60,390 bases of DNA from Gammaproteobacteria bacterium (GTDB lineage Bacteria > Pseudomonadota > Gammaproteobacteria > DRLM01): NCBI GenBank assembly GCA_023266095.1, contig JAHFRV010000005.1, positions 1 to 60,390 of the forward strand, read 5' to 3'. Below, in pieces: positions 8,814-19,380 of the stretch. Below the pieces are notes generated by a model. That model was not told where the DNA came from. It was given only the letters and a program-made list of their open reading frames with translations, and ran no database searches. The first letter of the stretch is position 1; each line of letters opens with the position of its first letter. Made by a program: the position numbers and the translations under genes.

Positions 8814-10556
8814 TTATTTGTGATCGAGCTTATCCATCACTTCCAGCAGGAATTTATTGCCGGGTGAGGCATCGAGAGCCTGTTTCCACACTGTCCGCGC
8901 GCCCTGCTGGTCACCCATGACCCACAACACCTCGGTGAGATGGGCGGCGATTTCCGAATCGGGATTGGCTTCGAGGGCACGCCGCAGATAACGCACCGCT
9001 TCCTCGTAATTACCCAAACGGTATTGCAGCCAACCCATGCTGTCGAGAACGAAATGGCTGTCGGGTCGCAATTCCATGGCGCGTTGGATATAACGCATGG
9101 CGTCGTCGTACCGGCGGGTGCGGTCGGCCAGAGTGTAACCCAGCGCATTGAGCGCGTCGGCATTGTCCGGCTCGCGGGCCAGGATACGCTTGAGGTCGTC
9201 TTCCATGATATCCAGTTTGTTCAGCTTCTCCGCCACCATGGCGCGGGAATACAGCAAATCCGTGTTGTCTGGCAACTCCTCCAAACCCGCGTTGAATACC
9301 TGCAAGGCCTCTTCATTGCGGCCGCCGTCGCGCAGCAACTGGCCTTCCACCGCATAGATACGCAAGGCCTGGGCGGGGCCGCGGGGGGTGATGGTACGCA
9401 GTTGGGCGCGGGCCTGATCGAGATCACCCTTTTGAGCCATCAGAAAAGCGATACGGATCTGGGCCTCGAGGGCGCTTTCGCCACGATCCACTTGGCTATA
9501 CCACTTGATCGCCGCATCGGGATCTTTACGGAATTCCTCGGCGATACGACCCAGATAATAGGCGCTCTCCGCCACATAGGCCTTGTTGCCCCGATTGAGC
9601 TCCAGCAAGTACTTTTCGCCCTCGTCCACCCGCTCCAATTGCACGGCCACCATACCCAGCGCGAAGAGGATCTCGGGCTGGTTGGGCATCTGCTTATTCA
9701 CGGCTTTAAATTGATCCAAGGCCTTTTCGAATTGCTTGGCATCCACCAGCAAACGGGCATAGGCGGTTCGCAGATCGGGATCCTTGGGATGATTCTTTAC
9801 CGCCATTTCCAGCAAGGCGAGGGCCTCGGCGGCCTTGCCGCGCATAGTCAGAATCCGCGCCTGCTGCACCAAGGCATCCACCCGCTTGGGTTGCAGTTCG
9901 ACCACGCGTTTGATGGCGTCCTCGGCCAGATCCAAGGCCCCGGTGCGCACCGCCAAGTGACTGAACGCGAGCAGGGCGGCGGGATCGTTGGGGCGGCCGG
10001 CAATCAGCCGCTGCATCACCTGTAAAGCGGCCTGCTTGTCTTGTTGGCGACCTAACAAGCCGGCGATCAGCATAAAACCGTTTTCATCATCGGCGCGCGT
10101 CTGGGCTAGCACTTCCTCTAATTGCCGCTGGGCTTCTTCGAGCTGGCCGTTACGGATATAAAGCGCGGTAAGCACCTGCCTGGCTTCGGTATTGGCGGCG
10201 TCCAGCTCAACCCACAGCTTGGCGGCATCTAAAGCATTTTCATTGTCGTGGGCGTAGACCGCCACCCGCGCCGCCCGCTCGGCCATCCGTACATCGCGAG
10301 TAGTCCGTCCCAACTCGAGATAGTGTTGAATAGCCACATCATATTGCCCGCGTTGCATGGCGACCTCGGCCACCAGCACCCGGTACATCACCTCCGGCTC
10401 CACCGATGTGGCCACCACCGGCTTGGATTCGAGGGCGGGAATCGCTGCCGGTTCCGGCGCCGAAACCAATGCGTCGCGGGCGGCCATAGGGGCGGCACAA
10501 CCGGTCAGCAGGACCGGCACTATCACCAACAACGCTCTAATTTGGGAGCCTTCCAT
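8814..10556 (-). CDS. TPR-repeat lipoprotein
   Basis: About 580 residues. I chose ATG 10556 because GGAG lies 7 nt upstream and because the product then starts with a lipoprotein signal ending LLTGC. The remainder is almost entirely tetratricopeptide repeats, for example LAFSHLAVRTGALDLAEDAI and the pair ALGYTLADRTRRYDDAMRYI / DSMGWLQYRLGNYEEAVRYL near the C terminus. A TPR lipoprotein upstream of lolB and divergent from hemA is common in gammaproteobacteria. It is probably an envelope scaffold; the exact partner is unknown. Confidence 0.85.
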   Translation of the reverse strand: MEGSQIRALLVIVPVLLTGCAAPMAARDALVSAPEPAAIPALESKPVVATSVEPEVMYRVLVAEVAMQRGQYDVAIQHYLELGRTTRDVRMAERAARVAVYAHDNENALDAAKLWVELDAANTEARQVLTALYIRNGQLEEAQRQLEEVLAQTRADDENGFMLIAGLLGRQQDKQAALQVMQRLIAGRPNDPAALLAFSHLAVRTGALDLAEDAIKRVVELQPKRVDALVQQARILTMRGKAAEALALLEMAVKNHPKDPDLRTAYARLLVDAKQFEKALDQFKAVNKQMPNQPEILFALGMVAVQLERVDEGEKYLLELNRGNKAYVAESAYYLGRIAEEFRKDPDAAIKWYSQVDRGESALEAQIRIAFLMAQKGDLDQARAQLRTITPRGPAQALRIYAVEGQLLRDGGRNEEALQVFNAGLEELPDNTDLLYSRAMVAEKLNKLDIMEDDLKRILAREPDNADALNALGYTLADRTRRYDDAMRYIQRAMELRPDSHFVLDSMGWLQYRLGNYEEAVRYLRRALEANPDSEIAAHLTEVLWVMGDQQGARTVWKQALDASPGNKFLLEVMDKLDHK

Positions 10557-10642
10557 ATGCATTCTCCGTACGACCGCAAGCCACAAGGTACAAATCTCAT
10601 TCGCTAAAGACAAGTTTTCATCCACTATTACTTCATGCTAAA

Positions 10643-10648
10643 TATAAT
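10643..10648 (+). promoter_or_regulatory. Candidate -10 box in the hemA/TPR divergent region
   Basis: TATAAT lies in an AT-rich stretch (10630-10655) between the divergent TPR gene and hemA. It would serve hemA with a leader of about 65 nt. No good -35 box is seen at 17 nt, so this is weak; the same AT-rich stretch could serve the minus strand. Confidence 0.3.
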
Positions 10649-10717
10649 TATTAGCTAAACTTGCCACCCACCCAAGAATTACCGCAGAATGATCAAAGTC
10701 TATGTCGGCCTAATGCC

Positions 10718-11980
10718 ATGCCTCTATTAGCCTTTGGGATAAATCACAAAACCGCGCCGATCGCCATCCGGGAGCGGGTGGCATTCGCTCCGCCGCAAAT
10801 CTCCGACGCCCTGCGGCAGCTCACCACCCTGCCCGCCGTGCAAGAAGCCGCTATTCTATCCACCTGTAACCGCACGGAAATTGTCTGCTGCGTGGAAGAA
10901 GATCACTCCCAGTCCGTGATCGATTGGTTCCAACACTATCACAAACTGCAGGGCGACGAGATCGGCCCTTATCTCTATCTCCACCCCGATCAATTCGCGG
11001 TGCGCCACCTGCTGCGGGTCGCTTCCGGCCTCGATTCCATGATTTTAGGCGAGCCGCAAATCCTCGGCCAGATGAAGGAGGCCTACCTCACCGCCCTGCA
11101 GAGCGGCACGGTCGGCACCCTGCTGGGCCGTTTGTTCCAGCATACCTTCGCGGTGGCCAAACAGGTCCGCACCGACACCGCCATCGGCTCCAGCCCCGTT
11201 TCGGTGGCCTTCGCCGCGGTGAGCCTGACCAAACAGTTCTTCAGCGACCTCTCCAAACACACGGCACTGCTGATCGGCGCGGGGGAGACCATCGAACTCA
11301 CCGCCCGCCATCTCCATGAACACGGCATCGGCCGCATGATCATCGCCAACCGCACCGTGGAAAAAGCCCACGCCCTGGCCGCCGAATTCGGCGGCTATGC
11401 CATTTCCCTGGGCGACATCCCCGCCCACTTGGCGGAGGCCGATTTGGTGATCTCCTCCACCGCCAGTCAATTGCCCATCCTCGGCAAAGGCGCCATCGAA
11501 CGGGCCATCAAACAACGCAAACACCGTCCGATGCTGATGATCGATATCGCCGTGCCGCGCGACATCGAGCCCGAGGCCGGCGAGTTGAATGATGTGTACC
11601 TGTATGCGGTGGACGATCTGCAAGAGATCATTCAAGAGGGTTTGCGCTCCCGGCAAGAGGCCGCCAAACAGGCGGAAGAAATCATCGAAAACCAAGTGGC
11701 GCGTTTCATGGGCTGGATCCGCTCGCTGGATGCGGTGGCCACCATCCGGGTGTTCCGCGACAACGCCGACGCGCTGCGTGACCAGGAACTCGCCAAGGCC
11801 AAACGTCTCTTGGCTCGCGGCATGCCGGTGGAAGAAGTCCTGTTTCAAATGGGCCGCGCCCTCACCAACAAACTGATACACTCGCCCAGCGTGCATATGC
11901 GCCAAGCCGGTTTCGAGGGGCGTTCCGACGTTCTCGACATCGCCCGTGAACTCTTCGATCTCAAAGATCCCCACTCGTAA
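10718..11980 (+). CDS. hemA: Glutamyl-tRNA reductase
   Basis: Reduces glutamyl-tRNA to glutamate-1-semialdehyde, the first step of tetrapyrrole synthesis. The product starts [14 protein letters not shown] at ATG 10718 (420 residues); the frame is open upstream but the family begins here. Catalytic Cys50 lies in STCNRTEI. The NADPH domain has [16 protein letters not shown], and the C-terminal dimerisation domain is complete. The prfA start follows 9 nt after the stop. Confidence 0.97.
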   Translation: MPLLAFGINHKTAPIAIRERVAFAPPQISDALRQLTTLPAVQEAAILSTCNRTEIVCCVEEDHSQSVIDWFQHYHKLQGDEIGPYLYLHPDQFAVRHLLRVASGLDSMILGEPQILGQMKEAYLTALQSGTVGTLLGRLFQHTFAVAKQVRTDTAIGSSPVSVAFAAVSLTKQFFSDLSKHTALLIGAGETIELTARHLHEHGIGRMIIANRTVEKAHALAAEFGGYAISLGDIPAHLAEADLVISSTASQLPILGKGAIERAIKQRKHRPMLMIDIAVPRDIEPEAGELNDVYLYAVDDLQEIIQEGLRSRQEAAKQAEEIIENQVARFMGWIRSLDAVATIRVFRDNADALRDQELAKAKRLLARGMPVEEVLFQMGRALTNKLIHSPSVHMRQAGFEGRSDVLDIARELFDLKDPHS

Positions 11981-11989
11981 CATTCCGTC

Positions 11990-13072
11990 GTGAAACCCTC
12001 GATACGCAGCAAATTGGAGACGCTCTCCGAACGGCTGCAGGAGCTCAATGCGCTCCTCGCCGATCCGGATGTCATCACGTCGCAAGAACGCTTTCGCGAC
12101 CTGTCGAAAGAATACGCCCAGCTCAACCCGGTGGTGGCCTGTTTCGAGCGCTATCAAGGCGCGGTCGCCGACATCGCCGCGGCGCGGGCGATGATGCAGG
12201 ATCCTGACCTCGACGTGCGGCAGATGGCGGATGAAGAACTCCAGCAGGCCACCGCCCGCGCCGCGGCGCTGGAAGTGGAATTGAGCAAACTCCTGCTGCC
12301 GACCGACCCGCTCGACCACAGCAACATCTTCCTCGAAGTCCGCGCCGGCACCGGCGGCGACGAGGCGGCGATCTTCGCCGGCGATTTGTACCGCATGTAT
12401 TCCCGCTACGCCGAACAACAGGGCTGGCAGAGCGAAATCATCAGCGAAAGTCCCGGCGAACACGGCGGTTACAAGGAAGTGGTCCTGCGCCTGATCGGTC
12501 ACGGGGTGTATTCGCGGCTCAAATTCGAATCCGGCACCCACCGGGTGCAACGCGTGCCGCAGACCGAGGCGCAAGGCCGCATCCACACCTCGGCCGCCAC
12601 CGTCGCGGTGCTGCCGGAAGTGGAAGAAATCCATCACATCGCCCTCAATCCCGCCGATCTCAAGGTGGACACCTATCGCGCCTCCGGCGCCGGCGGTCAA
12701 CACGTCAACAAAACCGATTCGGCGATCCGCATCACTCATCTGCCTTCGGGGATGGTGGTGGAATGCCAGGACGAACGTTCGCAACACAAAAACCGCGCGC
12801 GCGCCATGTCGCTGTTGCAGGCCAAGCTGCTCTCCGCCGAGCGCGACAAACAGGCCGCGCAGCAATCGGAGACCCGTCGCCTGCAAGTCGGCAGCGGCGA
12901 CCGCTCGGAACGCATCCGCACTTATAATTTCCCGCAGGGACGCATCACCGATCACCGCATCAATCTCACCCTCTACAAACTCGAAAGCATTATCCAGGGC
13001 AATCTGGACGAACTCATCGACCCGCTGATCAACGAACACCAGACCGAACAGCTGGCGGCGCTGAGCGAATAA
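11990..13072 (+). CDS. prfA: Peptide chain release factor 1
   Basis: Recognises UAA and UAG stop codons and triggers peptide release. 360 residues, GTG start. GGQ is at 235-237 in [10 protein letters not shown], the target of PrmC methylation. The RF1-type PxT codon-recognition tripeptide appears as PQT at 190-192 (commonly PAT). Flanked by hemA and prmC as in E. coli. Confidence 0.97.
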   Translation: MKPSIRSKLETLSERLQELNALLADPDVITSQERFRDLSKEYAQLNPVVACFERYQGAVADIAAARAMMQDPDLDVRQMADEELQQATARAAALEVELSKLLLPTDPLDHSNIFLEVRAGTGGDEAAIFAGDLYRMYSRYAEQQGWQSEIISESPGEHGGYKEVVLRLIGHGVYSRLKFESGTHRVQRVPQTEAQGRIHTSAATVAVLPEVEEIHHIALNPADLKVDTYRASGAGGQHVNKTDSAIRITHLPSGMVVECQDERSQHKNRARAMSLLQAKLLSAERDKQAAQQSETRRLQVGSGDRSERIRTYNFPQGRITDHRINLTLYKLESIIQGNLDELIDPLINEHQTEQLAALSE

Positions 13073-13083
13073 CGACGCGGGCC

Positions 13084-13950
13084 ATGAACGCGAATCACTC
13101 GACACATTCACTGACTATCGCGGCCGCTCTGACCGCCGCGCGGGTGCGGCTCGCCGGCACGCACACCGACAGCGCCGACCTCGATGCGGAAGTGTTGCTC
13201 GCTCACACACTTGATAAACCACGCAGCCATCTGCGCGCTTGGCCGGAACAGGCTTTGCTGCCGCGACATCAGCACGCTTATTTCGACCTGATCGACCGCC
13301 GTGCCGCCGGTCAACCGGTGGCCTATCTCACCGGCCAGCGCGAATTCTGGTCGTTGAATCTCCGTGTCGACGTCCATACTCTGATTCCCCGCCCCGACAC
13401 CGAACGCCTGGTGGAATTGGCCTTGGAGCGGATTCCACCGGACCGCGACTATCACTGCGCGGACATCGGCACCGGCTCGGGCGCGATCGCGCTGGCCATC
13501 GCAAGCGAGCGGGCGCGTTGCCGGGTCATCGCCACCGACATCTCAGCGCAAGCCCTCGCGATCGCCGCGCACAATGCAGATAACCTCGGCCTCACCAATC
13601 TGAATTTCCGCCAAGGCGACGCCACCGCCGCGCTGCATGGCGAACGCGTCGACATGATTTGTTCCAATCCGCCTTATCTTGCCGAAGACGACCCGCATCT
13701 GCTCGACGGCGATTTACCAGCCGAACCGCGCGGTGCGCTGGTAGCGGGACCGACCGGTTTGGAAATGATCACCCAACTCGCGCAGACCGCGCCGGCCCAT
13801 CTGCGCGCGCGGGGCTGGTTGATGCTGGAGCATGGCTATCGGCAAGGCCCGGCGGTGGCGGAATTACTGGTCCTGCTGCGCTATCATCAAGTACACACCT
13901 TTTCCGACTACGCGGGCCGGCCGCGGGTCACACTCGGCCAACGAGGCTGA
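13084..13950 (+). CDS. prmC: Release factor glutamine N5-methyltransferase
   Basis: SAM-dependent enzyme that methylates the GGQ glutamine of release factors. 288 residues: an N-terminal helical domain, a SAM-binding ADIGTGSGAIALAIA, and the signature SNPPYLAEDD. It lies 11 nt after prfA; the next gene starts 2 nt after its stop, so they are likely translationally coupled. Confidence 0.96.
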   Translation: MNANHSTHSLTIAAALTAARVRLAGTHTDSADLDAEVLLAHTLDKPRSHLRAWPEQALLPRHQHAYFDLIDRRAAGQPVAYLTGQREFWSLNLRVDVHTLIPRPDTERLVELALERIPPDRDYHCADIGTGSGAIALAIASERARCRVIATDISAQALAIAAHNADNLGLTNLNFRQGDATAALHGERVDMICSNPPYLAEDDPHLLDGDLPAEPRGALVAGPTGLEMITQLAQTAPAHLRARGWLMLEHGYRQGPAVAELLVLLRYHQVHTFSDYAGRPRVTLGQRG

Positions 13951-13952
13951 CC

Positions 13953-14363
13953 ATGAATACACAACACCTGTCACGCGCCTTGGTCAACCAATTGCTGGAA
14001 CACGCCCAGCACTATCCGCAACAGGAAGTCTGCGGTCTGCTCGGCGGCCGCGCTGGCGTGCCGGTGAGCTGTTATCCCATCGCCAATAGCGCTGGCGTGC
14101 CGCAGCGCTTGTTCACCATGGACCCCGCGCAACAAATCGCGGCGCTGCGCAGCATGCGCGAGCGCGGCGAAACGCTGTACGCCATTTACCATTCGCATCC
14201 GAATACGCCGCCGGTTCCTTCCCGAACCGACATCGAGGAGGCCGCCTATCCCGAAGTGGTTTATCTCATCGTCTCACTGCAAACCAAAGGCGTGCTGGAA
14301 CTGCGCGGCTATCGCTTGTGCGAAGATGCGGTCGTCGAAATTCCCTTGGAGATTAGCGACTGA
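13953..14363 (+). CDS. JAMM/MPN-domain metalloprotease family protein
   Basis: 136 residues from ATG 13953, 2 nt after prmC. It shows CGLLGG and the zinc-binding JAMM signature HSHP followed by SRTD at the expected spacing, with an upstream Glu in QQEVCGLLGG. This is the short stand-alone bacterial type (Mec+/RadC-like fold). Such proteins process C-terminal tails of small sulfur-carrier-like proteins in some pathways; no such partner is nearby, so the substrate is unknown. Confidence 0.85.
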   Translation: MNTQHLSRALVNQLLEHAQHYPQQEVCGLLGGRAGVPVSCYPIANSAGVPQRLFTMDPAQQIAALRSMRERGETLYAIYHSHPNTPPVPSRTDIEEAAYPEVVYLIVSLQTKGVLELRGYRLCEDAVVEIPLEISD

Positions 14364-14443
14364 ACTAGGCACGATTGGCGTTGAGGCACCAAACATTTCA
14401 TCACACTGAAATCAGCCAGCCGTACCCGCTCTCCGCTTTATGA

Positions 14444-14592
14444 AAGCTCTGAATAATTCCATCCTGGAATTCTCAGAGCACGGAAAGCGAAAAATGTGAT
14501 TTTCGCTTTCCTTCATTTTCAATGGCCTGCCGCCATTGAAAATGGCGGCACATCCCTGTGCCGCAGGAACCTCTGAATAAATCAGAGGTTCC
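14444..14592 (+). repeat. Dispersed multi-hairpin repeat, copy A
   Basis: A run of three hairpins: AAGCTCTGA...TCAGAGC (14444-14479), CCGCCATT GAAA AATGGCGG (near 14530-14548) and AACCTCTGA...TCAGAGGTT (14568-14590). Copy B, inverted, lies at 39749-39909. The two align with about 90 percent identity over the first 100 or so bases and again at CCTGTGCCGCAGGAACC. It occupies the gap between the convergent JAMM and C13 peptidase genes. Confidence 0.8.
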
Positions 14593-14633
14593 TTATTTAT
14601 AAAATAGACTCCGAAATTTTTTACGGCGCACCG

Positions 14634-15992
14634 CTAACACTCACTAACCCGTGCGGCGCAGCGGCGTTGATGCAGGGCCGCTTCCCACAGCGGTAAACGC
14701 GCGGCCATCTCCTCACCCACGAACAGCTGCGGCAACGAGGGCATCAAACCCTCGGTTCGTTCCCGCTGCGCGATGTGTGCCGCGGCGTTGGCGAAGGCCC
14801 GCAACAAGGGCACGCCCTGGGCCAGCTCGTCGCGGAAATAGGCCTCGCCGAAATAAGTGAAGTCGCGATCGGTGTCGCAACCGAAAGACGTGCGGTCCGC
14901 CGCGGCGGCGGTCATCACCACGCTATAGGGATCGCGCAAACCCGCCACATAACCGCCGGAATAACAGGCGGAGACGATGATGATGCGCCATTTAATGCCG
15001 GACGCGTCCAAACCGGCCATGAGTTGCGCCGGCGTAAGCGGGTTGAGCGCCAGCGGCGCGAAGTTCACCGCTAATTCAAAATCATCGGAACCATGGCTGG
15101 TGAGAAACAACATCAGCACATCCTCGGCGGGATCCATCAACTGGCCGATATGTCGCAAAGCGGTATTCAAGTTGGTCACCGAAGCGATGGGCGTGGCTTC
15201 GGCGGTCGCCGGATTATTCACCAAGCTCAGCGAACGATCACGGGTGTCCAGCTTTTCATCGCTCAAGGTCCGTGCATAGGCGACCTCTTTGGCGAAAACC
15301 GCTTGCGAGGCGTCCCCGGCGAAACCGATGAAGTAGGTGTCACTCACGCCAGGACGCTGCGGCCGCAGCGCGGCGAGAGTCCGCTCCATCAAGGCGGGCT
15401 GATTATAAAATACCGCTTCGGCATCGACGGCCGGCAGCGCGGCCTCGTCCGGCGGCGCCGCGCTCCAAAATTCGCCGAGTCCCACCCGGGTCAACGGCAG
15501 TAGGATCATCAGCGCCATGAGCATGAAACCACCCGCCGCGCCCGGCAGGCTGCGGCCCAGGATCAAATACCCCGCCCGCGCTATCGCCAGTGACAGCCAT
15601 GACCAGTACCCCACGGATATCCAGACCATGGCCCGCGGATCAGCATTCGCCGCCAGCTCTTCCACCGCCAACATCAGAGCGGTGAGCGGCAAGGCGGCGC
15701 TCAAGATTAAAATGGGCAAACCCAAGGCTACGCCGGGCATCCGGCTCCAGTGGCTCACCAGATACGCGGCGAACAAACCGCATAACCACAGCAGGGCATA
15801 ATCAGCGAAAGCGTAGACATTCAGCTCGGAACCAGACGGCATGTGCAACCAGTCGGCAAAAAACAGCAGGCCGGTCAGCAAGGCGATCAATAAAACCAAC
15901 TGATCGGCGCCAATTCGATAATCAGCGGAATCCAGCTTGCGTAATAACAACAAGCGCTGGCCCGCGCGAAGATTCATTAACAACGCGTTCAT
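14634..15992 (-). CDS. Membrane-anchored caspase-like peptidase, C13 (legumain) family
   Basis: 452 residues from ATG 15992; the frame opens at a TTG at 16034. The N-terminal half has about five hydrophobic segments (for example LVLLIALLTGLLFFADWL and a later LMALMILLPL). The C-terminal half is a C13 cysteine peptidase: catalytic His in FLTSHGSDD and catalytic Cys in VSACYSGGY, with the usual spacing. The peptidase domain should face the side where the last membrane segment ends. Function of bacterial membrane C13 proteins is not established; I know of no substrate. Flanked by a repeat and by a divergent GGDEF-EAL gene. Confidence 0.85.
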   Translation of the reverse strand: MNALLMNLRAGQRLLLLRKLDSADYRIGADQLVLLIALLTGLLFFADWLHMPSGSELNVYAFADYALLWLCGLFAAYLVSHWSRMPGVALGLPILILSAALPLTALMLAVEELAANADPRAMVWISVGYWSWLSLAIARAGYLILGRSLPGAAGGFMLMALMILLPLTRVGLGEFWSAAPPDEAALPAVDAEAVFYNQPALMERTLAALRPQRPGVSDTYFIGFAGDASQAVFAKEVAYARTLSDEKLDTRDRSLSLVNNPATAEATPIASVTNLNTALRHIGQLMDPAEDVLMLFLTSHGSDDFELAVNFAPLALNPLTPAQLMAGLDASGIKWRIIIVSACYSGGYVAGLRDPYSVVMTAAAADRTSFGCDTDRDFTYFGEAYFRDELAQGVPLLRAFANAAAHIAQRERTEGLMPSLPQLFVGEEMAARLPLWEAALHQRRCAARVSEC

Positions 15993-16389
15993 TGCATACA
16001 CTGTCCGCAAAATCCTGTCACGACGCGCTTTCAAACGATAGGGCGCCGCGAACCATTCTAACGATACCGTCCGCTGAAGCCCCTCAATTTATTTTGACGC
16101 GCAGCTGCGCATGACCCGCCGCGGCTTGCGCCGGGCATATCGACAAGCCATACTCAAAACTAGACTCATGGTCGCCACGTTTTCCAAGCGTAGTGACGAC
16201 AGATCCATTTCCTGGAGCCGACAAGGGAGTGATGACGTGCAACATAACTGTTATCGCGCCGGGTCTCAACCGCGGCTCTTTGCCTGACTCAACTGCATAA
16301 AATCGCATAATGAAATGCTGACTCCCAAACGAGGAACGACGACTATTCCAGCTATGAGACGGTAAAGCCATACGACAGCAGGGGACTTC
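15993..16389. other. Divergent intergenic region
   Basis: About 400 bases between the C13 peptidase and the GGDEF-EAL gene. It holds the ribosome binding site of the latter (GGGGA before 16390). I see no RNA gene, no clear promoter pair and no repeat. Confidence 0.4.
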
Positions 16390-18777
16390 ATGCTCGCACC
16401 GATGCTCAGCGCTACTCATTACGCGTACAATCCCCACGCCGTCCCTTTATTCATCACCGCCGCCGTCACGCTGCTGCTGGGCGTGCTCACAGTGGTGCGC
16501 GAAAAGGGATCGCGCGCCGCACCGCCACTCACCGTCCTAATCCTCGCCCTGTTCATTTGGGTATTCGCGTATGCCTGGATGTATCTGGCCACCGACCCGG
16601 CGGTCGCCATGAATTGGGCCCGGCTGGCCCATATCGGCATCATCATCATCCCGGCCGCTACCTACCATTTCACCGTGGTGGTGGTCGATCGCGTCGCGCA
16701 ATGTAAACAATGGCTGCGGGCGGCGTGGGCCATCACCGCGCTGTTCATCGCGCTGTGTTTCGGCACGGACTGGTTTCTCGGCGCACCCGAGCGTTATTCA
16801 TGGAGTTATCATCCCCGCTACGGTGGGGCCGGCCTGGCTTTCATAATCTTTCTCGTGCTGATCTGGATAACCGATATACGGCTCTTCTGGCAGGCCTATC
16901 GTCGCGCCCGAGCCGGCAGCAACAACCAACGCCGCGCCAAATATCTCGGCCTGTTTTTCACCTTGGGCATTTTCGGCAGCGCCGACTTCGCCCCCGCCTT
17001 CGGCGTCGCGCTGTTACCGCTTGGTTATATTGGGGTGGTCTTGTTGGCCGTATTGGTAGCTTATGTCACTTGGCGCTACCGGCTGATCGATATCACACCG
17101 GCTTACGCCGCACAGAAAATCATCGAAACCATCAACGACGGTCTGGTACTGATGGATACCGACGGTATCGTGCGCCTCGCCAATCAGACTGCATGCGACA
17201 TGCTCGGTTATAGCAATGAAGGTATCTTGGGCACCGGCCTCGGTGACGCGCTGGGCCTGAAAACCGAAACGCTACAAATCTTGTTGGATGACAAGCCCCT
17301 CAGCCATTACGAAACCGTCTATCCGCACCCTGACGGCACAGCCCGCCATCTCAGCATCTCCACCTCGATCATGCGCGACCGCGACGGCACGCCCGGCTCG
17401 TTCGTTTGCGTGCTGCGCGACATCACCGAACACAAACACGCCGAGGAAAAGATCCACCAACTCGCTTATTACGACGGCCTCACCCAACTACCCAATCGCG
17501 AACACTTGCGCCAACGCCTGGAAACCGCCCTGGTGGCCGCGCGTCACGGCCATCATCAACTCGCGATACTCTTTCTCGACCTCGATCATTTCAAGCGCAT
17601 CAACGATAGTCTCGGTCACAGCGTGGGCGACCAGTTGCTGCACTTGGTCGCCGAACGCCTGCGCCAAAGTGTGCGCGACACCGGCCACGGCGACAACCCG
17701 GGTCGGGACAATGAAAGTCTGGTAGCGCGCCTGGGCGGCGACGAGTTCGTGATCGTCGCCTATCCCCTCACCCGCGCCGATGAGGCGCGCCAAATCGCCG
17801 AGCGCCTGCTGCGGATTTTTCTGCGGCCCTTCCGTTTACAGGAACACGAGGTCTTCGTCGGCGCCAGCATCGGCATCAGCCTCTTTCCGCGCGACGGCGA
17901 CAATGCCGAGGAATTGCTCAAACATGCCGATACCGCCATGTACGCCGCCAAAGGCGCCGGCCGGGGCGGTCACCAAATTTATGCGACACAAATGAGCGTG
18001 GGTTCCAGCGAGCGATTTTCCCTGGAAAGCGCGCTGCACAAGGCCATCGCCGAAGACCAGCTGGTTTTGCATTATCAAGCACAATTCGATGTGGGCCGGC
18101 AGTGCGTGATCGGCGTCGAGGCCTTGTTACGCTGGCAGCACCCGCAACGCGGCCTGCTGCGGCCCGACGCCTTTCTCACTTACGCCGAGGAATCAGGCTT
18201 GATCATCCAGATCGGCGCATGGGCCTTGCGTAATGCCTGCCACCAAGCCAAACGCTGGCACGCCGAAGCTTGGCCGCGGCTGCGCATCGCCGTCAACGTC
18301 TCCAAACGCCAGCTCCAGCATCCCACCTTCACCACCCTGGTCAAAGAGGTCCTGCATGAAACCGGCTTGCCGGCGCATTGTCTCGCCCTCGAACTCACCG
18401 AATCGGCGCTCACCAGCGCCGAACATCTCATCATGAGCCACTGCCAAACCCTGGCCCAGCTGGGAGTCCGACTGATCATCGACGATTTCGCCACTGGCTA
18501 TTCCTCGTTACGCCATCTCAAACAACTCGCCGTCAGCGGCCTCAAAATCGATTGCGCCTTTCTGCGCGACATCACCCACAACGCCGACGACGCCGCCATC
18601 GCCGGCGCCATCATCGCCCTCGCCCGCGGCTTGGATTTGGAAGTCATCGCCGAAGGCGTGGAAAACCAGGCGCAACTGGATTTTTTACTCGAACATGACT
18701 GCCGCTTGGTCCAAGGTCAGCTACTCGGCGCGCCGGTGCCCGCCGCCGAATTGATGGCCGGCACTCCCCGTCATTAG
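16390..18777 (+). CDS. 7TM-PAS-GGDEF-EAL cyclic di-GMP protein
   Basis: 795 residues. The N-terminal region (about 1-240) is a seven-helix histidine-kinase-type membrane sensor, followed by a PAS domain (about 245-360, starting INDGLVLMDTDG), GGDEF (about 366-530) and EAL (about 545-790). The cyclase motif RLGGDEF is intact. An RxxD inhibition site is not present at the usual place before it. The phosphodiesterase has EAL in GVEALLRWQHP, DDFATGYSSL and EGVE, all intact. Both activities are possible from sequence; the net direction cannot be told. Confidence 0.93.
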   Translation: MLAPMLSATHYAYNPHAVPLFITAAVTLLLGVLTVVREKGSRAAPPLTVLILALFIWVFAYAWMYLATDPAVAMNWARLAHIGIIIIPAATYHFTVVVVDRVAQCKQWLRAAWAITALFIALCFGTDWFLGAPERYSWSYHPRYGGAGLAFIIFLVLIWITDIRLFWQAYRRARAGSNNQRRAKYLGLFFTLGIFGSADFAPAFGVALLPLGYIGVVLLAVLVAYVTWRYRLIDITPAYAAQKIIETINDGLVLMDTDGIVRLANQTACDMLGYSNEGILGTGLGDALGLKTETLQILLDDKPLSHYETVYPHPDGTARHLSISTSIMRDRDGTPGSFVCVLRDITEHKHAEEKIHQLAYYDGLTQLPNREHLRQRLETALVAARHGHHQLAILFLDLDHFKRINDSLGHSVGDQLLHLVAERLRQSVRDTGHGDNPGRDNESLVARLGGDEFVIVAYPLTRADEARQIAERLLRIFLRPFRLQEHEVFVGASIGISLFPRDGDNAEELLKHADTAMYAAKGAGRGGHQIYATQMSVGSSERFSLESALHKAIAEDQLVLHYQAQFDVGRQCVIGVEALLRWQHPQRGLLRPDAFLTYAEESGLIIQIGAWALRNACHQAKRWHAEAWPRLRIAVNVSKRQLQHPTFTTLVKEVLHETGLPAHCLALELTESALTSAEHLIMSHCQTLAQLGVRLIIDDFATGYSSLRHLKQLAVSGLKIDCAFLRDITHNADDAAIAGAIIALARGLDLEVIAEGVENQAQLDFLLEHDCRLVQGQLLGAPVPAAELMAGTPRH

Positions 18778-19024
18778 CGGGGTGCTGAAAAAGCGCGTCT
18801 CGCGCGAGCAGTCAGCACCACATCAGAAGCAAAAAATGCCTTGGCTATTTTTATACCGCCTCGTTAACTGCGCAGACGATCCGGCCGCGCACCTCGCCGT
18901 TCATCAAGCAGACCTCCATCACACGCCACCGGCCAAGGCTTGACAGTGGGAGGCGACCGGCTTTAAATCGGCGCCACGGCGCAACTGCGTCGCACTGGCT
19001 GCAGTGGCCAAAAAGGAGACCCGT

Positions 19025-19261
19025 ATGGCTGAACCGACGATCGCAAAACAATCCCCCTATATTGTGCAGCTGGAGCCAGGCGATTACTGGTGGTGCGCTT
19101 GCGGCAAATCCGCGAACCAACCCTTCTGCGACGGTTCGCACAAAGGCAGCGAATTTTCCCCGGTCAAATTCACCGTCACCTCGAAAGCGCCCCTCACCCT
19201 CTGCGGCTGCAAACACAGTAACGACAAACCGTATTGCGATGGCACTCACCAGAGTCTTTAA
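19025..19261 (+). CDS. Dual CDGSH iron-sulfur protein
   Basis: 78 residues from ATG 19025, with AAGGAGA 7 nt upstream. Two CDGSH-type 2Fe-2S sites are seen: CACGKSANQPFCDGSH and CGCKHSNDKPYCDGTH, each with the 3 Cys/1 His ligand set. Small soluble double-CDGSH proteins are thought to work in iron-sulfur or redox handling. It stands alone between the GGDEF-EAL gene and amtB. Confidence 0.93.
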   Translation: MAEPTIAKQSPYIVQLEPGDYWWCACGKSANQPFCDGSHKGSEFSPVKFTVTSKAPLTLCGCKHSNDKPYCDGTHQSL

Positions 19262-19329
19262 GCGCTGCGGCCGGAATGGCTTTATGGCGACCGCCTTGTT
19301 TCGTTAACCACGCTGCTTGTTGAGCGGCG

Positions 19330-19357
19330 AAAAAAAACGGGCGCCCCGGGCGCCCGT
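19330..19357 (-). terminator. Intrinsic terminator of glnK-amtB
   Basis: On the minus strand, ACGGGCGCC...GGCGCCCGT forms a strong GC stem and is followed by eight T. It lies 23 nt after the amtB stop. Confidence 0.9.
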
Positions 19358-19380
19358 AACCGACCGACGTATCTCGTATA

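Noticed and set aside
11045..13111. 688-codon antisense frame opposite hemA and prfA
   Set aside because: Shadow of GC-rich codon bias; the plus-strand frames are intact hemA and prfA. The same applies to other long antisense frames, such as 5582-7081.
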